Part shown: piece by piece, positions 51,041-59,822 of the stretch
Layout of the letters: each line of letters starts with the position of its first letter
Position numbering within the stretch: position 1 is the stretch's first letter
NCBI RefSeq assembly: GCF_030150285.1
Contig: NZ_JASLGE010000041.1
Location: 35,026-99,025, forward strand
Length of the DNA stretch: 64,000 bases
Origin: Pseudomonas sp.
GTDB taxonomy: Bacteria; Pseudomonadota; Gammaproteobacteria; Pseudomonadales; Pseudomonadaceae
Direction of reading: 5' to 3'
Notes under the pieces: generated by a model
Database searches by the model: none
What the model was told of the DNA's origin: nothing
The model's input: the letters and a program-made list of their open reading frames with translations, nothing else
Program-made: the position numbers and the translations under genes

Positions 51041-52359
51041 AGTATGCCCAGCTATCCCTGACAACACTTTTAGACTCGGTGACTGGCCACCTTGAGGCCC
51101 ATCTGCATCAAAAAAAGCAGCATTCCAGCCCCGACACAACGATCTCTCAACCCTATGCAGGCATCATTTTCAGTGGCAACCCTCATGAGACCGTACCTCG
51201 TCGCCTGCTTCTGGATGATCGACTAACACCGCTGGAAAGAAACACCTGGCAGGTATTCCGGCTGCTGATTAACGATGATGGCTTAACGGCGTTCCCCACG
51301 TATGACCAACTCCGGCCATACCTGGGCATGCAACCCGGCAAACTGGCATCGAGAGAAACCATCTCCAAGGCATTAGTGACGTTACGTCTCACCCGCTGGC
51401 TCAGTTTGGGCCGACGCGTACGCAATGATCTCACTGGCCAAGTACAAGGCAACGTCTACCTCCTGCACGACGAACCCGTCACACCTGCTGAGGCCATGGA
51501 ACTCGACAAGGACTACTTGCAGCTACTTGCCCAATCCATGGAGCACCCGACGAAAGTGATCCGTGAAGTCGCGGCGATCACCTGGAAAGAATTTGCAGCC
51601 GACCCCGATGTGGGTCAGCGTCTGCCTAGCCGGCTCGATATTGTCGAGAGCCGTCTGAACGAACACGCGTGGGTCAAGACCCAGACCGAAACTGCTTTGT
51701 CGGGCCCTGAGTTCGGCATCCGAACTCAGCAAAATCCCCCTCACTTTTCACCGAGTTCGGATACCGAACTCAGCGATTTAGCCCCTCGGGAAGATACTTC
51801 TACCCTCAGTTCGGTATCCGAACTCAGTGGAGAAACGCGGAGTACAGACTTAGTTCGGATTCCGAACTCATATAGTACGTATACAAATACAAACAATGAT
51901 GTTTGTAAAAGCTTTGTACATACGCCGTCGGCCTGCGATGAAACCTCGGCTCAATTTCTTGAAACCCTGCACCGCCTGCCAGCGGACCAAAAAATGAGCG
52001 CTCTGCAGGCAATGCAAAAAATTCCGCCTGAGTCGAGACCAGGACTCATCGCGCAATGGGTTCACCGCTGCGACTCGGGGGGCGTTCGAAACCCTTTGGG
52101 GTATTTGTTGACCCTGATCGACAAAGCGATTCGGGGTGACTTCAACAGCACTTGGGCCCCCGGTGACAGTGACGCGTCACATGGCCACCCTCCCAACCCA
52201 TCCGCTAACCGAAACGTGACCGACTTGGCGAAAGTCAGGCCTGATCTGCCTGCCAAGGAACCGGCTCTTCCTCGGAGCGCCGAGGCGATGCAAACCGCGA
52301 AACAGCAAATGAGCCAGATGAAACATTTGCTCAGGCCACGCCAGAGCATACAAACCTGA
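51037..52359 (+). CDS. STY4528-family pathogenicity-island replication protein
   Basis: A 440-residue protein. The conserved N-terminal half has NPHETVPRRLLLDDRLTPLE, NTWQVFRLLINDDGLTAFPTYDQLRPYLGM and ISKALVTLRLTRWLSLGRRVR, a replication-initiator-like winged-helix layout. Residues 235-285 contain repeated FGIR/VSELS patches encoded by a repeated SerValSerGlu-like DNA motif (TTCGG(T/A)TATCCGAACTCA), so the gene carries palindromes of its own. The tail after residue 345 is disordered. It lies directly upstream of the 57-bp array, which fits a replication initiator next to its origin. Confidence 0.85.
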   Translation: MKYAQLSLTTLLDSVTGHLEAHLHQKKQHSSPDTTISQPYAGIIFSGNPHETVPRRLLLDDRLTPLERNTWQVFRLLINDDGLTAFPTYDQLRPYLGMQPGKLASRETISKALVTLRLTRWLSLGRRVRNDLTGQVQGNVYLLHDEPVTPAEAMELDKDYLQLLAQSMEHPTKVIREVAAITWKEFAADPDVGQRLPSRLDIVESRLNEHAWVKTQTETALSGPEFGIRTQQNPPHFSPSSDTELSDLAPREDTSTLSSVSELSGETRSTDLVRIPNSYSTYTNTNNDVCKSFVHTPSACDETSAQFLETLHRLPADQKMSALQAMQKIPPESRPGLIAQWVHRCDSGGVRNPLGYLLTLIDKAIRGDFNSTWAPGDSDASHGHPPNPSANRNVTDLAKVRPDLPAKEPALPRSAEAMQTAKQQMSQMKHLLRPRQSIQT

Positions 52360-52711
52360 CAGCACTGAGTTACGGGAAGTGATCGGGTGTTGCGGCCCGC
52401 AACACTCGATCAGGACCCGGCAACTGTACCGGCAATGAGCCGGGTGTTGCGGCCCGCAACACTCAATCAGGGTCCGGCAACTGTACCGGCAGTGAACCAG
52501 GTGTTGCGGCCCGCAACACTCGATCAGGACCCGGCAACCGTACCGGCAGTGAACCGGGTGTTGCGGCCCGCAACACTCAATCAAGGTCCTGACACTGGCG
52601 AAAAAGAAACAATAAATACCCTGCTGTCCAAATATCTATTTCTTGCTGCGCCTCCTGAAACCTGGTTGCAGCATGGCCATGTCACTCCTCACTTTAAGGA
52701 AAACATGAACC
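52360..52711. other. Intergenic region with ICE iteron array
   Basis: Apart from the 57-bp array there is no gene. The last 110 bases contain AAGGAAAAC, the ribosome site of the PFL_4669 gene. Confidence 0.7.
52387..52590. repeat. 57-bp iteron array, candidate ICE origin
   Basis: The 19-bp perfect palindrome GTGTTGCGGCCCGCAACAC occurs at 52,387, 52,444, 52,501 and 52,558, exactly 57 bp apart, with conserved spacers (CTC(G/A)ATCAGG.CCGGCAAC.GTACCGGCA). The fourth spacer decays after about 14 bases. The origin of plasmid-like pKLC102 was described, as I recall, as 57-bp direct repeats, so this is probably a shorter version of that origin or a partition site. Confidence 0.85.
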
Positions 52712-53437
52712 ATGGCAGACAATTATCGGCTCAACATCGGTTCACTGCGCAGTGATGTGAAGCTCACGCTTCACACCCACCACGCAGCCCGGATCTGGAT
52801 GGGACGCCCCAAGAACGACCTCAAACCGGGCATTATCGGGTTGTCCGGTTTTTGCTCCGTCATTAACCGCATGTCACGCGGAGCCCAACAGGACGACCCG
52901 TACTCCGATTGGTGGATGATCCTGCTGGAAGACAAGATCAGTGAATCGAAGGAGGCGTTACGAGCCATCGAAGAACGACTTGATACCGCAATGGCCTCAC
53001 TGCCTCCGGCCATCAGCATCAGCGAAAACCTCTCCATTCAACCCGTCAGCCTTCCGCTCTACATCTCCAACCCCATTGGCTTTCAGGCCGTGTACCTGCT
53101 GACGGGCTACGACGAGATTGTTCGACGCATCTTGCTGGCCCAGCACGTCGGCCTGGTCGGACGCCGTGACATGGAGACCTGGATTGATGAAGGCGCAGCG
53201 GTGCTGCGCAGGCTGTTTGGGCTGGCTCAGGTCTACAAGTACTCCGGCGCAGCGCGTGACGACTTCGCCGCCAACAATGCCAAGGCCGAAGCCGCACGCA
53301 ACCTGTACGGACGATACGGTGAATTGCCGCAGGACATCCTGGAAGGCACCCGCCGGTCAAACTTCGCACCGCCCATCATTCGCGGACAAGAGCCCGCCGA
53401 GACGGATGAACCGTTTGACGACGCCGTCGAGGAGTAA
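52712..53437 (+). CDS. Integrating conjugative element protein, PFL_4669 family
   Basis: A 241-residue protein of the TIGR03761/PFL_4669 family found in nearly all ICEs of this class: RLNIGSLRSDVKLTLHTHHA, ARIWMGRPKNDLKPGIIGL, SDWWMILLEDKISESKEAL, and IGFQAVYLLTGYDEIVRRILLAQHVGLVGR. Function is unknown, though its conserved place before ssb and topB points to DNA metabolism. Its stop shares one base with the next start. Length is normal. Confidence 0.88.
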   Translation: MADNYRLNIGSLRSDVKLTLHTHHAARIWMGRPKNDLKPGIIGLSGFCSVINRMSRGAQQDDPYSDWWMILLEDKISESKEALRAIEERLDTAMASLPPAISISENLSIQPVSLPLYISNPIGFQAVYLLTGYDEIVRRILLAQHVGLVGRRDMETWIDEGAAVLRRLFGLAQVYKYSGAARDDFAANNAKAEAARNLYGRYGELPQDILEGTRRSNFAPPIIRGQEPAETDEPFDDAVEE

Positions 53438-53997
53438 TGGACATGGGACAGATAACCGCCAACGACCAATCGCTGAAACACACACACTTTCAGCCACTGC
53501 AATCAGAAGCCTTTCAGCGCCTACAACAGGCAGCCTCACTAAAAGGCCTTTTAAAGCCTTTTAAAGGTAAGGGGGAGCTGGACCAATTTGCCCAGTTATG
53601 CCGGGCTCAAGAGTCGGGACTAAAAGCACTTGCCCAGGACGTACTGAACCAGGCCCGTCGATATCCGTTCACCCTCGTGCCCGTCCGGCTGACCGAGCAG
53701 AACACCCAGTGCGGCACCCAGTTTCTTAGATGGCAACGAGTGACTGATCGCAGGATGGGCGTGGGTGTCTGGGCCGAGATGATCGCTTCCCCAAGAACAC
53801 CGGAAAGCCTGTTGCAGGACCTGTACACCATGGAACTGCAGCGCATCAGCCTGAACATGCAGATGAGCCTGATCCACTCGATGGTGAAGCAGGCCACCGA
53901 GTGCTTCGAAAAGATGCACCACGCAGAGGCCGTCTACGTCCATCGCCTGCAACAGTTTGTAACCCACAGACAACAACAAGCGGAGAAGCCAGCATGA
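53437..53997 (+). CDS. DUF3158-family ICE protein
   Basis: A 186-residue protein beginning at an ATG that overlaps the preceding stop by one base. AASLKGLLKPFKGKGELDQFA and FLRWQRVTDRRMGVGVWAEM are the conserved blocks of DUF3158, a family known only from ICEs and related plasmids. The run of AAAAGGCCTTTTAAAGCCTTTTAAAG at codons 30-38 is unusually repetitive. It overlaps the Rha-type gene by four bases. No function is known. Confidence 0.8.
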   Translation: MDMGQITANDQSLKHTHFQPLQSEAFQRLQQAASLKGLLKPFKGKGELDQFAQLCRAQESGLKALAQDVLNQARRYPFTLVPVRLTEQNTQCGTQFLRWQRVTDRRMGVGVWAEMIASPRTPESLLQDLYTMELQRISLNMQMSLIHSMVKQATECFEKMHHAEAVYVHRLQQFVTHRQQQAEKPA

Positions 53998-54812
53998 CGA
54001 TCAAAACCCCCAGTACTCGGACCAGCACCCACGACGTCAGCGTCACATTCGTCGACGGTAAAGCGACCACCACAAGCCTGGATGTGGCGGCTCACTTTGG
54101 TAAGCGACATGACGATGTTCTAAAGCGTATTCGCACCTTGGAATGTTCCTCTGAATTCACACTCCGCAATTTTGCGGAGTGTTCGCGCGCAGGAGCAAAC
54201 AACAAACCCGAACCTTTCTATCGCATGACTCGCGATGGATTCACTTTTCTGTGCATGGGGTTCACTGGCAGAGAGGCCGCAGTGTGGAAAGAGTCATACA
54301 TCAATGCCTTCAACAAGATGGAGCAAGTCCTGATTGAGCAGCCAGAAATTCTGGCCCAACAGCATCTACTCAAATTCGCGCTCAAGACGCTCGAACTGAT
54401 GCGCGACAAGTCTTATGGCATACCGCCCCGGCCAAGCACAGAACAAGTGCTACAAAACTACCTGGCCGTGGAATCACTGGATCAGATCTCGCCCGAACAA
54501 CATCAACAGGCACTCAACTTTCTGCAAGGTCAGATCATCGGTGAAGGTGCGGCGGCCATCACCCTGCCAGGGGTCGCCGGTAGCTCCCAGGCAAAAGACC
54601 TGCTCTATGGCTTGCTGCGATCGGCACACGATACCGAACTGTTCTTCAACTCGTTGTATGACAGCAGCCTCGAAAAGCTGGCCAGCGAGGCCTACAAAAA
54701 TCATATGGCCGGCAAACTGGCCGAAACATCCCGGCATGCCCGAGACCTGCTCGCTTACATCTCCAGCCATGCCATCCGCGATCCTTACCAATACAAAAAA
54801 TCAACTCACTGA
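53994..54812 (+). CDS. Rha-family phage-type regulatory protein
   Basis: A 272-residue protein. The N-terminal half is the pRha domain (TTTSLDVAAHFGKRHDDVLKRI, FYRMTRDGFTFLCMGFTGREAAVWKESYINAFNKME), known from phage proteins that block growth in strains lacking IHF and used by ICEs as regulators. The C-terminal half is helical and unknown. I start at ATG 53,994, overlapping the DUF3158 stop, instead of an in-frame ATG 93 bases upstream that lies in the other gene. Confidence 0.87.
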   Translation: MTIKTPSTRTSTHDVSVTFVDGKATTTSLDVAAHFGKRHDDVLKRIRTLECSSEFTLRNFAECSRAGANNKPEPFYRMTRDGFTFLCMGFTGREAAVWKESYINAFNKMEQVLIEQPEILAQQHLLKFALKTLELMRDKSYGIPPRPSTEQVLQNYLAVESLDQISPEQHQQALNFLQGQIIGEGAAAITLPGVAGSSQAKDLLYGLLRSAHDTELFFNSLYDSSLEKLASEAYKNHMAGKLAETSRHARDLLAYISSHAIRDPYQYKKSTH

Positions 54813-54822
54813 GGGCTACACC

Positions 54823-55284
54823 ATGGGCACGCCCGTTCAAGGCTGGGAAGGCAATATCGGCTCAACACCGGAGTTCAAGGAATTCCCCAATGGCAACAAA
54901 GACCCGCGCCGGCTCGTGCGGATCAACGTCTACTTCGACAACTCGATTCCGGATGGCAAAGGCGGTTATGAAGACCGAGGCGGGTTCTGGGCAAACGTGG
55001 AGTGGTGGCACAAGGATGCCGAGCACTACTCCCATTTGTTTCAGAAAGGCATGCGTGTGCTGGTGTCCGGTCGGGCTGTGATGGACCGCTGGAAAAACGA
55101 CGACGGTGAGTTTGAGGCGTTGAAAATCCAGGCCAGCCGCATCGCAATACTGCCGCACCGCGTCACCCTGGTGAACCTTGCACCTTCCCAAAACCAAACC
55201 GCGCAACAAAACAACAAAACTCAATCGGCATCACAACCAGCTCCAGGCCCGGATAGCTATCCAGATCCTGACGAGCCGTTCTGA
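54823..55284 (+). CDS. ssb: Single-stranded DNA-binding protein, ICE type
   Basis: A 153-residue SSB relative: RRLVRINVYFDNSIPDGKGG, GGFWANVEWWHKDAEHYSHLFQKGMRVLVSGR and EALKIQASRIAILPHRV form the OB-fold core as in ICE SSBs; a glutamine and proline-rich linker leads to the acidic tip PDPDEPF, the form that recruits partner proteins. It follows the Rha gene by ten bases and precedes topB by 1.3 kb. It would cover single strands during element transfer. Confidence 0.88.
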   Translation: MGTPVQGWEGNIGSTPEFKEFPNGNKDPRRLVRINVYFDNSIPDGKGGYEDRGGFWANVEWWHKDAEHYSHLFQKGMRVLVSGRAVMDRWKNDDGEFEALKIQASRIAILPHRVTLVNLAPSQNQTAQQNNKTQSASQPAPGPDSYPDPDEPF

Positions 55285-55310
55285 CAGCGGTCTTAATTTT
55301 CGCGCCATGC

Positions 55311-55862
55311 ATGAAACTGTCGGTGTTGGGGGAGACGATTCATCGTCTACCCCAACCCTTATTTGAGATCGCTCAATGGTCGGAGTCACTGATGGATGAT
55401 CATCAACATGATCCAACCGGGTACGTCGTAGTTGTCGCAAAGCATCCCGTTTTAGGCAGAGTTTTCTGGACGTACGTCAATGAAAGCAACGTGAACGCAC
55501 CTGACTACTACGGACTCACACTGCACCTGGAACATGCATCGTGGATTCCTGCTGGATGGCGCCAAGACCAAAACCTTTCAGGCAAATGCGGTGTGAGAGA
55601 TTTGCACGCTTGGCAAGCTCAAGGGTTCTTGGAGAGTGTGCTTGATGAAAAACGTTTGGGGAGCGAGTACAGGATCAGCTTTAGCGCCGCTCACCTGGTT
55701 GAACTGCATCTATCTGGAAGCCTGGGGAGGTTACGACTGCAAAGCGGGCAAACGACCAAGGGCTTTATCCGCTGGATAAGGACAACCGAGTGGTCAGATG
55801 AACCAGCAAAAAGCTCAGAGACTGAAAGCTTTTTTGCTGCCAAAAAATCGCGCCGCTCGTGA
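55311..55862 (+). CDS. Hypothetical protein between ssb and topB
   Basis: A 183-residue protein that I do not recognise (MKLSVLGETIHRLPQPLFEI, then HDPTGYVVVVAKHPVLGRVFWTYV). The pattern of beta strands suggests a compact fold; the end is basic (ESFFAAKKSRRS). Codons 140-165 (SGSLGRLRLQSGQTTKGFIRWI) are also present in the remnant at 41,855-41,930, where the 5' part of the gene is missing. The start is ATG 55,311; a good Shine-Dalgarno is absent. Confidence 0.55.
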   Translation: MKLSVLGETIHRLPQPLFEIAQWSESLMDDHQHDPTGYVVVVAKHPVLGRVFWTYVNESNVNAPDYYGLTLHLEHASWIPAGWRQDQNLSGKCGVRDLHAWQAQGFLESVLDEKRLGSEYRISFSAAHLVELHLSGSLGRLRLQSGQTTKGFIRWIRTTEWSDEPAKSSETESFFAAKKSRRS

Positions 55863-55968
55863 AGTTTCTGATGCTGCAAACCTATTACACGGCAGACTTC
55901 AGCAATGGGACTCAAATTCTGGCTTCAATGGCAAAAATCGCCCAATCGTGGTGCTACTGTTTAGTTGA
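55798..55968 (+). CDS. Small conserved ICE protein (56 residues)
   Basis: MNQQKAQRLKAFLLPKN, RAAREVSDAANLLHGRLQQW and a hydrophobic end IVVLLFS. It overlaps the end of the preceding gene in another frame. Its counterpart in the remnant (41,930-42,100) keeps the start, stop and all residues from 20 on (RAAREVSD against TAREVSD being the only break), which suggests selection. No family is recognised. Confidence 0.5.
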   Translation: MNQQKAQRLKAFLLPKNRAAREVSDAANLLHGRLQQWDSNSGFNGKNRPIVVLLFS

Positions 55969-55992
55969 TCATTTCTTCGAGAAGCACAGCCA

Positions 55993-56190
55993 ATGGTGCA
56001 GGCATCAACACCGCTGAAGCCGGTGGACAGGCGTAAACTCAATAACCCACACGAGGCAGTGCAGGCGGCAGGTGCTGAAGCCGCCCGAAAAGGGCTTGCG
56101 GTGTACACCTGCCCCTATCGCCACCCTGCCATGCGCGCATCGTGGCTAAAGGGGTTTGCCCAGGAACAGCAGATAGACCTTTTTTTCTAG
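55993..56190 (+). CDS. RMF/CrpP-like small protein
   Basis: A 65-residue protein: NNPHEAVQAAGAEAARKGLA, CPYRHPAMRASWLKGFAQEQQ. The helix GAEAARKG, the CPY.....R.SWLKGF motif and the length resemble the ribosome modulation factor/CrpP family, members of which occur in PAPI-1-like elements; CrpP was reported to modify ciprofloxacin, while RMF dimerises ribosomes. Residues alone do not decide which, if either, applies. It follows the 56-residue gene and is conserved with it in the remnant. Confidence 0.65.
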   Translation: MVQASTPLKPVDRRKLNNPHEAVQAAGAEAARKGLAVYTCPYRHPAMRASWLKGFAQEQQIDLFF

Positions 56191-56585
56191 CTGTGGCCGC
56201 TTACCATTGGCACCGCAAAAGCTCAAACGATCCGTTTGGGTCAACTTGAGCAGCCTACTGATTGACACGCAGACCCCAATAGCCGAAAGTCCGCCTTAAT
56301 AGCGCCCGATCCTCTGGAGCTGGCTTGTCCAGCTCTATGTTTGGGCCTTCTTGTTTATGGGAAATGGAAATTGCAGCAGCTTTCGCCACCGAAGCCATTC
56401 CAGACCTACACCGATCTAGTTGCGTTTCCACGGCAACTGTTCGGTATCTAACAAATTCTCTGCAAAATCTAGCTTTCTATTTGCTCGTCATGAATAGCCC
56501 CGTGCACCACGCACCCATTTCCCATTGATACCCACCCTGCCCTCCCGCGACAGTCCCTCTCTGCATAAACGAGAAGGGCCACCCC
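56191..56585. other. Region between RMF-like gene and topB
   Basis: These 395 bases are unlike the remnant, which has a toxin-antitoxin pair in this place. A 58-codon minus-strand frame from GTG 56,431 to 56,255 (VETQLDRCRSGMASVAKAAA...) is possible, without clear ribosome site. The last 65 bases before topB are shared with the remnant and carry GAGAAGGGCC as ribosome site. Confidence 0.4.
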
Positions 56586-58490
56586 ATGAAGTTGCTGATC
56601 ATCGAGGCACCCGGCAAGCTGAAAAAGCTCCAGCCAATGATGAAAAAACTACGCCCAGGCGAAGACTGGCAGGTCGTTGCCAGTGGTGGCCATATCCGCG
56701 ATCTTCCGGTCAAAGGTCAGGACGACAGCATGATCACCACCGGGGTACGCAAAAACTACACACCGGTTTACGAGATCCTGGATAAAAGCGCCAAGGCTGT
56801 GCGCACCCTCAAAGCGGCGGCAAAACAGGCGAGTGAAATTTACCTGGCAACCGACCCTGACCGTGAAGGGGAAAGCATCAGTTGGCATATCCAGCAGGTG
56901 CTGGGGGTCAAGGACTACAAACGCATCACCTTCAATGAAATCACCCTGAAACGGGTTGAAGAGGCCCTGGCCACCCCTCGTCAAATAGACCTGAACCGAG
57001 TCGCCTCACAAGAATGCCGTCGTGTACTGGACCGTTTGGTGGGCTACCTGGTAACTCAGGAACTACGTCGCCTCATGGGCAAACCCACTTCAGCCGGTCG
57101 CGTGCAATCACCTGCCGTTTTCCTCGTGGTGTTGCGCGAACGCGAAATTCGCACCTTCCAGGTGGTCAATCACTTTGGCGTGCGCCTCAACTTCGAGGAT
57201 CCCGCTCAGGGGATCACCTGGTACGCGCAATGGCAGCCTGTCCCGGATTTTGCGACTAAGGACTTTCCCTATGTTCAAGATACCCACCTCGCCCAACTCG
57301 CCGCCGGCACTCGCAACGTGGTGGTCGAAACCTGCGAAGACCACCAAGCCGAGCGCTACCCGCCCGCGCCGTTCATTTCCTCCTCGCTGCAACAAGCTGC
57401 CAGCAACGCCTTGAAGTGGGATCCGGACAAAACCATGCAAGTGGCCCAGCGGCTGTATGAGCAAGGTGTCATCAGTTACCACCGGACAGACAACCCCAAT
57501 GTTCCAGACGAAGCCATGGCGGATATTCGGGCGACGGCCGGTACTTTAGGCGTAAACGTAGTCGCTGCTCGACGCACGTTCAAGGCGGCTGAAGGGGCCC
57601 AGGAAGGCCACCCGGCAATCACCCCGACCTACTGGTCAAATGCCTCTGCCGGTGAAAACGACGAGGAAATGGCACTGTACCAACTGATTTGGACCCGGGC
57701 GTTGGCCAGCCAACTCGAAGCCGCTGTCTACGACGTGCGTACTGCAAAGCTACTTGCCGTAGGTCCCGGCGGTAAACCGCTGCGCTTTACTGCGACAGGT
57801 AAAACACTCTCCCATCCCGGCTGGCTGAAATTACTCAAGGGTGATGACACCGACGACGAAAGTGACGCAGAAACCAACAACCCGGTTCCCGCGCTTACTC
57901 CAAAACAGATCCTCCCGGTGCACCACGGCGAATGGCTGCAGAAGAAAACCCAACCGCCCTCACGCTACACCAAGGCCAGCCTGATCAAGGAAATGGAACG
58001 GCGCGGCATTGGTCGCCCTAGTACCTTCGCCTCCATCCTGAAAAACATCACCGGCAAAGGAATGATCGAAGAGAAAAGCCGCAAGCTCGTACCCGCCCCT
58101 TTGGGCGAAGAAACCATCAGCAAGCTCGAAGGGTTCTTCAGCTTCGTCGAGCTGGACTTTACGCGGGAGCTAGAGCGCGACCTGGACAAAATCGCCCAGG
58201 GTCAGGCCACCTATGGTGCTGTCGTCGAACGGCTGCATAAACGCCTGGAAGAAGAACTCTTACAGCAGCGTGGGCAACCAAGCGTGCCCATGGCGTCAGC
58301 CACTCGGCCTGCTCAAACAGGTGCCACTTACACCTGCGTCAAATGTAATCAGCCCCTCGCCCGGCGGCAGAAAAAAGGCGACGGTGGCTATGATTTCTGG
58401 GGCTGTACAGGCTACAAGACGAATGGCTGCAAGGTTAGTTATCCCACTTTGAATGGCAAACCGAACTTCGAAAAGCCAAGGGGGTTTTAG
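56586..58490 (+). CDS. topB: DNA topoisomerase III of ICE
   Basis: A 634-residue type IA topoisomerase. Toprim motifs are MKLLIIEAPGKLKKL and YLATDPDREGESISWHIQQV; the catalytic tyrosine is Tyr298 in GVISYHRTDNPN; ASQECRRVLDRLVGYLVTQEL and GRVQSPAVFLV are conserved. A single C-terminal zinc finger (CVKCNQPLARRQKK...WGCTGYKTNGCK) ends the protein. Topoisomerase III genes are standard for this ICE class, where they help resolve replication and transfer intermediates. A 5' copy is found in the remnant. Confidence 0.95.
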   Translation: MKLLIIEAPGKLKKLQPMMKKLRPGEDWQVVASGGHIRDLPVKGQDDSMITTGVRKNYTPVYEILDKSAKAVRTLKAAAKQASEIYLATDPDREGESISWHIQQVLGVKDYKRITFNEITLKRVEEALATPRQIDLNRVASQECRRVLDRLVGYLVTQELRRLMGKPTSAGRVQSPAVFLVVLREREIRTFQVVNHFGVRLNFEDPAQGITWYAQWQPVPDFATKDFPYVQDTHLAQLAAGTRNVVVETCEDHQAERYPPAPFISSSLQQAASNALKWDPDKTMQVAQRLYEQGVISYHRTDNPNVPDEAMADIRATAGTLGVNVVAARRTFKAAEGAQEGHPAITPTYWSNASAGENDEEMALYQLIWTRALASQLEAAVYDVRTAKLLAVGPGGKPLRFTATGKTLSHPGWLKLLKGDDTDDESDAETNNPVPALTPKQILPVHHGEWLQKKTQPPSRYTKASLIKEMERRGIGRPSTFASILKNITGKGMIEEKSRKLVPAPLGEETISKLEGFFSFVELDFTRELERDLDKIAQGQATYGAVVERLHKRLEEELLQQRGQPSVPMASATRPAQTGATYTCVKCNQPLARRQKKGDGGYDFWGCTGYKTNGCKVSYPTLNGKPNFEKPRGF

Positions 58491-58589
58491 CGGACAGACG
58501 ACAAAACAAGGGGATAACGCATCGATACTATTGCTCTGCAGACTCAAATTATCTACATTAGGATCTACGGACATAACAAGGTGAGCGCA

Positions 58590-58994
58590 ATGACAGTAGC
58601 CCTTAAAGCACAGGCCTTCACCAAAGATCAGTGCGTGACCGGTCTTCGCGTGGCTGTAGGTATTCTCGAAAAATGGCATGCATCGAGTGAACAAGCCTGC
58701 CGTATCCTGCGTATCTCTCGCAGCACCTATACCCGCGCCAAACAGCGTGATGCCGATTGGTCTGTGGGTCTGGACTCCGATCAGATGCAGCGGATCAGTT
58801 TTGTATTGAACATTCATGCCGCCCTTCGTCTTGTTTTCGATAATCCCGAAAACGTCTACGGGTTCCCGACAATGGCGAACGACAACACGTTCTTCAATGG
58901 CCGCACGCCACTGGAGATCATGTCGCAGGGGGATATGATTTCCCTGTACGAAACCTTTCGCAGGATTGATGCGCTGCGTGGGGCGCAATGGTGA
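58590..58994 (+). CDS. Xre/MbcA-type antitoxin of RES-Xre pair
   Basis: A 134-residue antitoxin. The N-terminal helix-turn-helix (EKWHASSEQACRILRISRSTYTRAKQ) and the C-terminal DUF2384 domain (ISFVLNIHAALRLVFDNPENVYGF, then MANDNTFFNGRTPLEIM) are the two halves of Xre antitoxins that pair with RES toxins. AAGGTGAG lies before ATG 58,590; a GTG nine bases upstream is inside it. The stop overlaps the toxin start by seven bases. Confidence 0.88.
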   Translation: MTVALKAQAFTKDQCVTGLRVAVGILEKWHASSEQACRILRISRSTYTRAKQRDADWSVGLDSDQMQRISFVLNIHAALRLVFDNPENVYGFPTMANDNTFFNGRTPLEIMSQGDMISLYETFRRIDALRGAQW

Positions 58995-59680
58995 TTTTGA
59001 ATGATTTGGCCGAGTTGACTGGCGAGCTGGTATCGGCTTATCGGCTAGTCAACTCAAAGTTTCCGCCCATTGGCCTGTTTGACGATGTTGCCGATGCCGA
59101 TGAGTTTGAAGCCCTTTATCAGATTCAAGCATTGACCAATCCCAGACTGCAAAATGAAGTCGGTCGCATTGAGTTAATACCGCGCACAGAGATCCCGTTT
59201 GGTATCACCGGCTGCTCTTATGCGACCGCCCCGTTCACTCACGTCAACCCACAGGGTTCGCGCTTCAGTGACGGTAGCTTCGGCGTGTTGTACCTCGCCG
59301 CCACGATGGAAACGGCCTTGGCGGAGGTACACCATCATCAGCAAACGTATTGGGCCAAAGTCCAGGGCCTTAGCTACGAGCGCTTTGTTTTTCGAGGGCT
59401 GTCCTGCTCGTTCATTGATCACTCCATGAAGGACACAACAGCAATCCCCATGAGCGATTCAATCTACGACCCCGACGATTACACGCACTCTCACGCCCTG
59501 GGAAAGGCCGTGAAAGATGCCGGATACTCCGGACTTCGGTACAACTCAGTACGCTTGCTAGGCAACCACTGCTGGGCGCTCATGACCCCCAAAAACGTCT
59601 TGTCCATTGTGCAATCTGCCCATTACGAAATGATCTGGAACGGGCACATCACCGGCGTGAATAAAATCAGCGAAGCCTGA
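58988..59680 (+). CDS. RES-domain toxin
   Basis: A 230-residue RES protein, named for the Arg-Glu-Ser triad, visible here as the arginine in SAYRLVNSKFPP, the glutamate in ETALAEVHHH and the serine in LRYNSVRL. RES toxins break down or ADP-ribosylate NAD-related targets and cause bacteriostasis. The gene overlaps the Xre gene and is in the usual antitoxin-toxin order. As the first accessory genes after topB they probably stabilise the ICE. Confidence 0.88.
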   Translation: MVILNDLAELTGELVSAYRLVNSKFPPIGLFDDVADADEFEALYQIQALTNPRLQNEVGRIELIPRTEIPFGITGCSYATAPFTHVNPQGSRFSDGSFGVLYLAATMETALAEVHHHQQTYWAKVQGLSYERFVFRGLSCSFIDHSMKDTTAIPMSDSIYDPDDYTHSHALGKAVKDAGYSGLRYNSVRLLGNHCWALMTPKNVLSIVQSAHYEMIWNGHITGVNKISEA

Positions 59681-59822
59681 GCACGGCAGTTTCCCCCAAG
59701 CCCCCTCTGATTCAAACACTTTGGGCATAACCTAAATCACTCCCCCAGGCGTTATGCATTAACGCTGGAATACCATCACCTGCCAATCAGACATTCACCC
59801 GATAACCACAGAGGACATCAGG

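Noticed and set aside
52177..52584. Long minus-strand reading frame over the 57-bp array, encoding a repeated ECCGPQH peptide
   Set aside because: The frame stays open only because the DNA repeat is 57 bp, a multiple of three. It has no ribosome site and overlaps the STY4528 gene end.
52387..52590. CRISPR array
   Set aside because: The 57-bp units are conserved over their whole length, including the parts between palindromes, so they are iterons.
56255..56431. 58-codon minus-strand frame upstream of topB
   Set aside because: GTG start, no ribosome site, no relation to other ICE proteins; kept only as a note in the intergenic entry.
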